Shown here piece by piece: positions 1 through 9,647 of a stretch of 27,556 bases of DNA. The translations under genes were made by a program, and so were the position numbers. The number at the start of each line of letters is the position of its first letter. Position 1 is the stretch's first letter. The stretch covers positions 1 through 27,556 of the forward strand of contig RBNI01000716.1 in the NCBI GenBank assembly GCA_003990745.1, in the 5' to 3' direction. This stretch comes from Jimgerdemannia flammicorona. Its lineage: Eukaryota > Mucoromycota > Endogonomycetes > Endogonales > Endogonaceae. The notes under the pieces were generated by a model, which saw nothing but the letters and a program-made list of their open reading frames with translations, did no database searches and was not told where the DNA came from.

Positions 1-740
1 TTTTTTTGGTCGTCGTGTTATACATTATTTGACCGTGTCCCTTTTGGTTATGTTTACAGCTATTTCCACTGTACCCAAGGGAAACGGCGAGGATCTGCGT
101 TATTGAAAGAGGACGAATGTACACCGTACATGGCACACGAGGGTCTCTTTAGTTTATTCTCCCAGCACAGCACAAAGAGTTCGTGGACAAAAGGTTCCGA
201 TGCGCAGGAGAACAAGGTTGATTTGATTCTACCATTTCGGCCCGAACTCCGCGCGCACACGCCGAAGGTTTGAAAATTTTGGGCTCCGCTGTTCCCCATC
301 CAAGGGGTGGGTATAAGTGTATCCGTGTCAGACACGGTAAACGAGTGACATGAATTGCACAGGGTTCACCGATCAGTCAGGTGGGCTAAAATATCAGTAA
401 TATATAACGGGTCTATAAACGGAATGGCATATATGCGGACTCGTTTCTAATTCATTGACATTGGTGAGGACTTGTCCTAAATGGATACAAACAATGTTAT
501 CTTATCGTTTGGATCTTTTGTATCCTTGACTAGGATTCATGCGATCGGCGCTTACAAACGACGATACGAAAAACAGACCATGAGCAAACCCCAGTCACGG
601 ACGTAACATATCTCCGCCTCTAAAATCTGCTGAGCGCGTCGAGTTTCCTTGTCGATTGCTGCGTGTGCTTTTGCGTACATCCTCCCCCCTCCCCAATCAC
701 ACAATCAGTCAATCAGTTAGTCAGACAGACAGACAACTCC
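1..740. other. Upstream intergenic region of the purine permease gene
   Basis: No gene is supported here. A 91-codon open frame on the minus strand (60-335) has no recognisable motif. The last 80 bases before the permease start are rich in C and T and in CAGT/CAGA repeats, which fits a fungal core promoter or 5' leader. A TATA-like AT stretch lies near 398-410, far from the ATG. No RNA gene or repeat was recognised. Confidence 0.5.
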
Positions 741-2892
741 ATGGCGTGGATAACAAACCTGAATGAAAGGGTTGCCAAATCGGCAGTTGGTCGCCATTTC
801 AAGTTGGAGGGATCTGGTGTCAAGAAGGAACGTACGGGGTCCAAGTTCACCACCGAGATTCGCGCCGGTGTTGCCACCTTCGTTACGATGGTAAACTCTC
901 TTGTTCGGATCTATTGTGTCGCCAAAGTCATGCAAGTCTCGCTAACCAACGGGCAATTCTGCACGGACCCCAGGCCTACATCATTAGTGTGAACGCTGCC
1001 ATTCTCACCGATTCGGGTGGTCCGTGCAAATGCACCCCAGCCCCGAACGCAACAGGCAGCGGCCTGATCTGCGTAGGCGAACCCGCTTACACGGCTTGCC
1101 AGTTCATCGTGCGCCAGGACCTCATCACCGCCACCACCGCCGCCTCGCTAATCGCCACTTTCCTCATGGGCGCCGTCGCCAATCTGCCTCTAGGACTGGC
1201 TCCGGGCATGGGTATCAATGCCTATTTCACTTATACCGTTGTCGGCTTCAACGGAACCGGCAAGATCGCCTACGAAACTGCCATTGCTGCTGTCTTTATC
1301 GAGGGGATCTTATTCTTCATCTTGACCATCTTCGGCATCCGTCAATGGCTCGCTCGAATCATTCCCATGTGCATCAAGATTGCCATGGGCTCTGGCATTG
1401 GTTTGTACTTGTGCTTCATCGGGTTGCAGAGCTCTGCTGGTATTGGCGCGGTTGGTTCTGATTCCGCCACGCTGGTCACTCTCTGTGAGTATATGTTATC
1501 CACTTGAATTGGCACCGAGATTTAGTGTATGAGATCACACTGACACGATATTCATTGCATCTAGCTGGTTGCCCTGCTTGGGCCAAGGATCCCACCACTG
1601 GCGCCTGCACCGGCCACCGCATGGAATCTCCCACGACGTGGATGGGTATGTTGAACAAGTAAATGAACGTTTTGTTGTTCTAGCCCGTCGATCAAAACTC
1701 ATTTTCTTTTTTTCTTTCTTTTCCCTTTGTTCCCCCCTTTCAGGTATCCTCGGGCTTATCATCATGTCCATCCTTCTCCTCTTCCGCGTAAAGGGTGCCG
1801 TCCTTATCGGCATCCTCTTCATCTCTATTATCTCGTGGCCGCGTAACTCCCCTATCACCTACTTCCCTTACACCGAAGCAGGCGACGAAGGGTTTAACTT
1901 CTTCAAAAAGGTTGTCAGCTTCCATCCCATCGAAAAGTAAGTGTTCTCCTATTCGACCAAGTAATAGTCAGTTATCGCCCAATTTATCAATTGAAACATC
2001 GCTAATTCTCCCAAACCCTATTAGAACCCTCGCCGCCTTCAACTTTGACCTCACCGGTGGTCAAACCTGGATTGCTCTCATCACGTTCCTGTACGTGGAT
2101 ATCATGGACACGACAGGAACGCTTTATTCGATGGCCAAGTTTGGTGGTTTCCTCGACAAGAACGGCGATTTTGATGGTTCAACTCTGGCCTTCATGTGCG
2201 ACGCTATTTCCATCTCCATCGGCGCCATCTTTGGCACCTCTCCCTGCACCACTTTCATTGAGTCCGGTGCGGGCATCACCGAGGGTGGCCGCACGGGCAT
2301 CACTGCCATCACCACCGCCTTCTGCTTCTTTATCAGTCTGTTCTTCGCACCCATTTTTGCCAGTCTGCCACCTTGGGCCACCGGACCCGCGCTAATCCTC
2401 ATAGGGTCGTTGATGATGGCGAGCGCCAAAAATATCAATTGGGAATATATCGGCGATTCCGTGCCGGCTTTCCTAACCATGGCCCTGATTCCTCTGACGT
2501 ACTCCATCGGTAAGGATCACTTTCATAGATATTTGTTTTCAGATTGGAAGGAAAACTTACTAATCATCGACGCACGATCTACCTCCACAGCCTACGGTGT
2601 CATCGCCGGTATCGTTGCCTATGTTCTCATCAATGGCTCGGCCCTCTTCATCGAGAAGGCCAGTTTCGGGCGTATCACGCACGATAATAGCAAGCGTGAA
2701 ACATGGTGGTCGGGTCTCGCGGGCGTGGGGATCGTCCCCATTTGGATCAAGATTGTCGCTGCCAAGGCCCAGGGCAAGGAATACAAGCACGAAGAGGAGG
2801 ACGAGACGGACGAGTCGATTGGCAGTTTTAAGCAAATGGAAACCGAAAAAGGGGTCGAGGAATTGCCCGTCGCGGTTAGGATTACAGAATAG
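741..2892 (+). CDS. azgA: AzgA-type purine (adenine/guanine/hypoxanthine) permease, six exons
   Basis: Exons by eye: 741-890, 974-1484, 1565-1645, 1744-1936, 2025-2509, 2591-2892. The five introns are GT-AG, 80-98 nt, and every phase fits, giving 573 aa, close to the usual length of fungal AzgA proteins. The family (AzgA-like branch of the xanthine/uracil permease superfamily) imports purine bases by proton symport at the plasma membrane. Diagnostic segments are AYIISVNAAIL (about 51-61), NLPLGLAPGMGINAYF (120-135), DIMDTTGTLYSMAKFGGF (337-354) and FIESGAGITEGGRTG (389-403). N132, D337 and E391 sit where Asn131, Asp339 and Glu394 are reported as functionally important in Aspergillus AzgA, as I recall. 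The C-terminal tail is acidic (KHEEEDETDES), normal for a cytosolic tail. The start has a good context (ctccATGgcg) and begins with the conserved family N-terminus. No damage is seen, so it should be functional. It converges with the receptor gene downstream. Confidence 0.93.
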
Positions 2893-3570
2893 TGTGGATG
2901 AGAGAGGTGTACGATAATCGAAGACGGGCTTGATGGTGTCTTGACGCATGTCGACTTTTTATTTTTATTTTACTCCTTTTGTTCTTTATAGCATTTAATA
3001 CCGAGAAGGCGGAGGAGCGGTTCATGTGAACTGTTGGCTCTGTTGTTCTCTTTGTACAAATATAATTGAAAATCCCGTAATATGCGATGCGTTCGCAGGA
3101 TGTGTTCCAAGTGCTCGGGCGGGTCTGCGTTTTGGTCGTCCACATTATTTGTAGGCTACAGTGCTCCAAGCATATGGCTACATTTTGTCCCATATCAAAC
3201 TCATCAATAGATCGTACTTGAAGTTTGAAGTATGGTAACATTTCATCTTCCACGTTCCACACAATAACAATAGCGATAATAATCGGGCAATAATGACATG
3301 GTGAGAAGACTATTAGTGTTAAAATGAGCGGAGACGTTGCAGTTTTCGAATAAAACAGAATGCAAACTTTAAAAAGGGGCAGCCAGTGCATGAATATGAT
3401 TCTAAAGGTAAGCATAAAAAAAAGGTATCCCAACTTAAGCTGGCTGGCGGGTATCATACAATTACATGGGTGATAAAACGACATGAACGAACATAGGAAA
3501 TAAACATACAAAATAAATAAATAAATAAATATATAATAAATAAATAAATAAATAAAAACGTATTCAAATT
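2893..3570. other. Convergent 3' intergenic region with (AAAT)n microsatellite
   Basis: This lies between the stop codons of the permease and the receptor, so it should hold both 3' UTRs. A T-rich tract follows the permease stop (about 2957-2990). A run of AAAT repeats with one interruption occupies about 3510-3556, just downstream of the receptor stop. A 209-codon open frame on the minus strand (3511-2882) has no family signature and overlaps the permease antisense; I do not call it a gene. Confidence 0.5.
3510..3556. repeat. AAAT microsatellite
   Basis: About ten tandem AAAT units, interrupted once by an ATAT step, lie 15 bases beyond the receptor stop codon. It is a simple repeat in the 3' UTR or terminator region and probably length-variable. 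Confidence 0.85.
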
Positions 3571-6500
3571 CTAGTGTCGCGGCATCCTAATCCCCGATAG
3601 ATCCTGTTCGCTCGGGGACCGCATGGAGGACTTGGCCGGCCGTCTTGGGGGTACAGTGGAGCTGCTCTGCTGCGCGTACGCGGGTGCGGGTTTCGCGGGC
3701 ACAAGTGGACGTTTCGACGTGTTCGACTGGCTGGCGATGCTGTTCACGACGGATGCGGGGAAATGCGGCGCTGTTTCGGGGGTGTCATAGAACGTGTCTG
3801 GGATTGCCCAGCTCTCCGGGGGCGACCAACTCGGTGGCGGGCTCGACCGGACCGATTGTGTAGGACTGGTGGGTTCCGCCGTCGTGCTGCTGGTTGCCAA
3901 CCTGGCGGCGGGGATTTCAGGCGAACCGTTGGGCGAGGGGACTTTGTTCATTGGCGGTTCGTCTCCCAGAAGGCCCACTTCTGTGATGAAATGGAAAAAG
4001 ATTAAAATTCACCTTTTGATGCAGTCTTGTTGCGTAAATGTTTATGGAACAATTACGAACCTGATATGCTTTGATCCTGTGCCTTAGGTTCCCCCTTAAC
4101 ATGACCCGGGAACGCTTCCATGAATTCATCGAGAACTTTCTTGGTCTTAGCCTCAGCGTAGTAACTGCACTCGGGCGTAACGATCACGAACAGCAACTCA
4201 GTCGATAGGTCGTGCTCGTCGTACCGGATGTCGCACTTTGAAATTTCGTGCACACCAACACAGTCCACAGTGTAATAACGGAGGATAAGCATGAGGTCAT
4301 AGTCGTTCAGGAGAATAATCCGCACACGCTTCCATATGCTGAATACTTTGACATTTTTGATATCGAAAGACCAGATCGATGACTGGATTTGAGATTGACA
4401 AAGATTCAACAGTCAGAATTAATGACCACACCGCCGGACCGACACTTGTGAACTGAGCGAGAGAGATGTTTACCGTGCTGTTTTGTAATATCTGGAGCGG
4501 TTCCGAGGTTCCGAGAAATCCTTTAGCTTTGGAATGCAGTCCAGATCGAGCCATCTGTTCATTCTGGCCAAGGATGTTGAATAATTCGAACCCCTTTGCC
4601 GGATCTTTATTGCCGGCCACCTTAGGGAAGAGAATAAACCATATCTTGCTCCAAAGAAGGAAAAATGTTGCCACCACGCAACATATCAGGATGATGGCGG
4701 TGCGGAGGGCGAACTGCGTCAGCAGGTCAATGGTCGAGAGGTACATGACTGACAGAGAAGACATGCTAATGGATCAGTATTCTTGGTACATGAATTCAAA
4801 GAATCAAACGTAAATATTGTTTGCGGACTATTACCGTACCTGGCAACGTTACAATAGCAGAAACGGCAAGCATGTAAACAGTGAAGGCGATCATATGACT
4901 TTCATTGAAAGGCCCACGGACCTTTCGAGTCTTGAAGGCCAGAACGAAGCATGCGACGAGCAGGAAGCCGTTCAGCACGTAAAGCGTGGACATCATGCCC
5001 AGTTCAAAAGACCGGGATTGGGAGCTGCACACAAATATGTACTCCCTTGCGGGCGATAAAATCTGGATTGGCTAGAATGAAATCGCAAATGACATATCTT
5101 AATAATTATGCTTGGCACTGTGGACGAGATGTCAAAAGAAGTACGATGTAAAAAATAAATCTGCAGGGACATCCACCTTTGGAGGATCAACAAGAATCCA
5201 GATGGACACTACAATCTGTGTAGATTAACAAATAAATATTACTATTCGCGTCCTTTACAGATGTTATTTATTCAGATTATATCTATTTCTCACCACTTCA
5301 ATGGCAAGGATTACTCCACCGACGATTGAAAGTCGAGAGTCAGGAATGCCTTTGTTGAGTTTGCTGCGATTCTCTGTTGGGTTGAAGACTCGTCAGTGAA
5401 AGGCGGTTACATAACCTTTTGGCATAGTGAATTTCATAGACGAAACGTACCGAATATCTCAAACACTCTATACGTCTTTGCCAGTAACATTCTACAATGC
5501 AATTTGGCAACATTTTTATTTCGCGTCAGTAAATTTACCTTAGCATTACTTTCGAAAACAAAATAGTCAACTCACCCAAAAACAAGTCCGAACGAGCACG
5601 CCAGGATGTAGGGCGCCGACTTGCACTTGACATCACTCGGCTCGCCCACATACGTCAGAATATTGGACAATGCCAGCAGCACGCCGGCGGCGATCAGGCA
5701 ACAGAACAGAGGACTAGCTGCTCTGACAACAGGGTTATGCCTTCGCGCCCACAAGAACCCAGCGGCCAGGATGACAAAGATGGCGGCCACTGCATATGTG
5801 CAAAGGAAGGCGAGGGCGGATTTGGAGGTCCACTCAATCGTGATTGGCGTCACCAACTCGGAGCAATCATTCTTAAGGATATTAGTGTAATTCACAGGGC
5901 ACTTGCAAATATCTGTGGAAAGATGGAATGCGCCGTCCGTATCGCAAGAACCGTGTGCGCAGCCATTATCACAGGGCGCTAAAGAGATAGGCAATGATAA
6001 GCTATGACGGCCCATTCCAAATTGGGGATACGAGAAGCACGGCAGGGTATTGTACTTACAAACACCATATAGCACGGTTCCGCCGGCTGTGAAGAGTTTA
6101 AGGATGTCCTTGACCTTCGCTGTGACAGTGGGAGTGAGAGGCACAAATTTGTTGTCTTGGACGATCGATTGAGCGTACTGATGTAAAGTTGGATACATGC
6201 ACATCAGTTAGTCAGCAGCTTAGGTAGTACCAGATCTGTGTAACCACCCCATCTGCCTTTTTTGATATTTATGCATATATATATCCATATCTTCCAGACA
6301 AGAACTTACCGGATCCGTATATGTCCACCAAATATACCGTAATGTTTTCCGCGCTGTGTCAATACTTGTCCAGTTGTTCTTGTGAAGGATGAGATATCTA
6401 CATGAGCGAATACGGGCGTTAATAGATAGTGATGATCGGCCAAAGCGATTGAGACTTACGCAACAATACTTACGTGAAACCGCACTGCAAGTATCCGAGT

Positions 6501-8092
6501 CAGAGCAAAAGTAGCCATGTTGTAGTTTCAGATCCAATTATAGCAGTGGTGATGGGATATGTAGCCAAGAAATTACTTACAATAGGATAGCTCAAAGCGC
6601 TCGGGCCGTCGGAAATAGACGTGGCAAACCTAGAGGAGCTACTCAAAGCATCAGCGAAATCGTCGATGGCACTCTGGAAAAATATAATAGATTTAGAAGG
6701 TATTAGCTTGCCGATTATCAACGCGTGGTAGCAAAGCATGTTGTGCACCGTCTTGGTGCTCACCCCAATGGTCGTGCTATTCGGCCCAACTACTTTGCCA
6801 GCCTGGTTGATGAGAAGAGCGCTGGTAAGGTTGTTGCTAAAAACTTCGCCGTAGTCTTGAGGCCAGGGGAAACAGACGTATGTGTCTGTGGTTAGCAACA
6901 AAGGACGCAATCACTACCGAGCCCCAAATACGATTCACAATCAGATGAATTCTCACCCATATACCCAATAGAATATTGGATAGCATAAATGTATTTGCCT
7001 ACGCCGGAGTTAAGGCTTCCGTTGAAGTCAGCACGGGGCCACTTTGGCATCATACTGGTTCCGACGGTGTTGTTCCAATTCGAGTCGAAGCGCGAAAGCG
7101 CAGCGCTGAAGATGTTGGATGTGCCGCTGCCATCTTTGCGAACAACCACTTTGATGGTAGCATTGGGTAGCTAAACAGCATTTTATTATATTAACGCTTG
7201 CGAAAGCTAAAGTCCGAGGTCAGTTTATTAGCGAAAGGAGAGCAAACCTGGAAGTTATTTGTCGCTTGGATAAGCGGATGGTTCCAGGTTAAGATCGTGC
7301 CATTGTAAATGCCGACGAGAGCTTGGCGCGTAAGAGTGATCAATTGGTTAATGGCATTGGCTTCAGGTACGTTGTAAGCGACCGCCACGGCACTGGGCAA
7401 GTTTTCGAAATCGATGTTAGCAGTTCAACATAACATGGAAAGACACGAAATCAATTGATCAAATTATGATTACCCGGCCATTGTCGGTATCATTTGCTGT
7501 AGCCGAAAGAGAGTTGGTATTAATTGCGTAGAAAATAAATACACATGACGTTGAGAGTTATCTTGTGATGCTTACCAGATCCCCGCCTAGAGCGTACTGT
7601 TCTTCGGTAAGCATCGCATCGCTTCCAGCAAATTGTACTTTGCTACCAAGGATGGCATTTATGCCTGCCGTACTTCCTACAGCCGAATACGTTACTGTGA
7701 CATTTTCGTATGTTCGACTGGAAGATTTACCCAAAGATATAGAATTTAGATTGGAGAACGTTGGTAGGATCGGTTGGGCAGACGAACGAATGAAATAACC
7801 AACATCGTCATTACCTGGAGTACGTGTTTGCCCAGATGCTATAGACACTGTATGGAAATGAAGCACCGGCACCTTGTATAAGTGTAGTGTTTGTCGGCGA
7901 TGTTTGTGCTGTAGCGTTTGTCGGCGGTGACGTTTGTGCTGTAGTGCGAAGTCCATGTTGTCAGCATCTTTGCAGACAATTGAGGATATCGGTACCAGAA
8001 GGCGACATTCCAGCTATTGATGTATGCATACCGTCACTGCCAATGGTGACAAAGATGAAGAAGAGGGCGGCGACAACCTGCTGTCTCAACAT
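3571..8092 (-). CDS. Class C GPCR with PstS-like phosphate-binding ectodomain and EGF-like module, 19 exons
   Basis: Exons (minus strand): 8092-8032, 7938-7815, 7717-7576, 7496-7474, 7392-7248, 7170-6957, 6855-6764, 6673-6581, 6484-6474, 6397-6310, 6177-6060, 5978-5576, 5491-5451, 5388-5294, 5215-5177, 5071-4840, 4748-4474, 4382-4061, 3980-3571. All phases close, giving 975 aa. Order: signal peptide (1-20); short Thr/Pro linker; PstS-like domain (about 41-370) with IQGAGASFP, SAVGSTAGINAI, FAGSDAML, IPTMAGAVAVAYN, GTILTWNHP, RKDGSGT and YLILHK; six-Cys EGF-like module (373-409); seven helices (about 425-681) with KTYRVFEIF after TM3, VDPPK after TM4 and LFPK ending TM7; cytoplasmic tail (684-975), first possibly PH-like, then Pro/Ser-rich. 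C489 and C578 fit the class C TM3-ECL2 disulfide. Role by inference: a plasma-membrane receptor for phosphate or a similar oxyanion, signalling through G proteins. Uncertain points: exon 16 could start at 5062 (9 nt shorter), and the exon 7 donor has a weaker alternative. Confidence 0.85.
6474..6484 (-). other. 11-nt microexon (exon 9) of the receptor gene
   Basis: Eleven bases encode Cys-Gly-Phe plus two bases of Thr. They are flanked by a perfect acceptor (ttgcag) and donor (gtaagt). Including them joins YPI to TYLILHK, reproducing the PstS pattern (E. coli WPI-x3-T-FILIHK), and keeps the reading frame. Leaving them out shifts the frame. The neighbouring introns are 96 and 76 nt. Confidence 0.8.
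7474..7496 (-). other. 23-nt microexon (exon 4) of the receptor gene
   Basis: This exon encodes QMIPTMA plus part of Gly, between GGDL and AVAVAYN. Together they restore the PstS motif IPTxAGAVAVxYN. The acceptor is ctacag and the donor gtaatc, with introns of 79 and 81 nt. Skipping it would break the frame. Confidence 0.8.
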
Positions 8093-8160
8093 GATTCAAA
8101 ATCTTCTCGGACAGGAGAAAGGAATGGTCCGCGAAAAAAAAAAAAAAATAGATGACAACC
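8093..8160 (-). promoter_or_regulatory. Receptor gene 5' leader or core promoter with T tract
   Basis: On the receptor's sense strand a run of about 14 T residues (rc of 8136-8149) lies about 45-55 bases before the ATG at 8092. Poly(dT) tracts of this kind are common in fungal promoters and exclude nucleosomes. There is no clear TATA box. The exact transcription start cannot be seen. Confidence 0.4.
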
Positions 8161-9540
8161 CATGGTCAATGCGGTAGTCGACCTAATTATGTATAAATCA
8201 CAATTACATTTAGACAGTCACCAACCAAAGAACCGGGACCTCGTCTGGCTCTAAGGCCACACGGGGTAGTCGTGCCTGGATTTGGTCGGCATGCCAATTT
8301 ATTACGTTTCCGACGCCCCGGAAGCCCCTCCAATCCGAAGCAAACTATGAGGCACGAGGAGGGTCCAGTGGCTAAAGACCCCAAACGGTGACTGTTCTTA
8401 CCGTACTATAAGCACAGCGGGAGGCATAGCAGACGACTTACAATAGTGTCTAAGACAAAGGCGTATGTATGCCGAACTGAGTGACGTCCGCACGTTCGGC
8501 GCGTTCACTATGGAGCTAAAAATGGTGGTCATAACCAGGTTTCCAAGTTCAATGTGGTGTCGTTTGTAATACATAGTTGAGTGTGAGGTCGCAAGTCGGC
8601 GTCGAGTTTCAGACCGCGGGTAACAAAGGAACTTTGTGGTCGGGAATAATGGATTAAATGGAGCCCGATCGACAATCATCGTGGAGCTTGCCCTCTTTTC
8701 TAAGTAATAATGACCGCACGTGGACACCAAAGCGCTGCAGGTGTCTTGCTCCGAGGTGTCAAGATCAGCAACACTCCAGATTATCGATGCAGTAACCTGC
8801 ATACTATGCCAGAGCGAAAATCAGTTCTTCCTGTCAATTTGAGTACGCTTGATTAAGATGATGTTACCAGGTACAGGCTCATTACTATGCAACCGAATTA
8901 GCAACGATTTACAAAAACACGAAGATAATGATTCGAATGCACTGTGTACGTTTTATTCTGTACAGATTTCACGCTTTTAAGATAGGACGTGATTTCGGGT
9001 TGCTTAGTACTATGTGGCACCTGTGCCCAGAAACGTTGTACCAATATTTATTTAGTGTATTTTAAACGGATGAATTTTGCCTCAAATAGGCAGGATGAAC
9101 TGAATATCTCACCGGCATAGTACACATTCTCATGTCAAAAAAAAAAAAAAAGAATCGAAAATCTATTTGACAGGTAGGTGGCGGAAACTCTGATTGTGAA
9201 ATGGTGATTTTAGCATAACTTGCCGTGATAAGGAATTTCGTGCTAACTATTTATCGGTCCAAACGGCAGGTGGTTTATACGGAAGGTGGGGTGACTTATT
9301 GTCCATAGAAAGATCCACGTGGTCAAGATACCACCCCTAACAGTCGGTAACCACCACTCCATCTCAACTATACTCGATCGCATTATGTAAGCGACCGCTG
9401 CGTCAGCTTCATAATAGCGTACAGCGCCACGAAGACGACCTGTTGTTTTGAGCTATGGCGCGTCATGTCATCGATTTCTCAAATCATTGGCACACAGTGC
9501 CAAGCTGAAACGCAGGACCTTCGAAACAGTCCGATTCCTT
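8161..9540. other. Intergenic region between divergent receptor and secreted-protein genes
   Basis: About 1.4 kb with normal base composition and no supportable gene. A 134-codon frame on the minus strand (8802-8398) lacks recognisable motifs. A 9-bp inverted pair, ACAGTCACC (8214-8222) and GGTGACTGT (8387-8395), brackets a more GC-rich stretch of about 165 bp; its meaning is unknown. An A13 tract lies near 9138-9150. The region must contain the promoters of two divergent genes. Confidence 0.45.
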
Positions 9541-9546
9541 TAGTAG

Positions 9547-9558
9547 TATGACGTCATA
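9547..9558. promoter_or_regulatory. CRE-type palindrome (TGACGTCA) upstream of the 221-aa gene
   Basis: TATGACGTCATA is a perfect 12-bp palindrome containing the full cAMP-response element recognised by ATF/CREB-type bZIP factors. It lies about 90 bases before the ATG at 9648. The factor and its effect are inferred. Confidence 0.6.
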
Positions 9559-9578
9559 CCTGAGAAATCATGCGATAT

Positions 9579-9636
9579 TCGCCAAAGTCGCCAAAGTCGC
9601 CAAGTCGCCAAAATCTCACAAAGTCGCCAAACGCGT
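9579..9636. promoter_or_regulatory. Five TCGCCAA(A) repeats plus ACGCGT box: E2F/MBF-like cluster
   Basis: The heptamer TCGCCAA occurs five times in 54 bases, with spacings of 9, 8 and 19 bases. Its reverse complement, TTTGGCGA, is a near match to the E2F consensus. The last copy runs directly into ACGCGT (9631-9636), the MluI cell-cycle box bound by fungal SBF/MBF. The cluster ends 11 bases before the proposed ATG at 9648. It could also be a simple tandem repeat without function. Confidence 0.45.
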
Positions 9637-9647
9637 TTTAACCCACC

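Noticed and set aside
60..335. 91-codon open frame on the minus strand at the window start
   Set aside because: No motif, no partner exon seen, lies in the presumed permease promoter region.
1795..2892. A single-exon 365-aa reading of the permease C-terminal half
   Set aside because: It reads through two GT-AG introns (1937-2024 and 2510-2590), inserting non-family residues; the spliced form matches AzgA without gaps.
2882..3511. 209-codon open frame on the minus strand between the two convergent genes
   Set aside because: It overlaps the permease 3' end antisense, lies in both 3' UTRs, and has no domain, no coding-like composition and no splice context.
8398..8802. 134-codon open frame on the minus strand upstream of the receptor
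   Set aside because: No recognisable family or coding bias; likely chance in a GC-balanced intergenic region.
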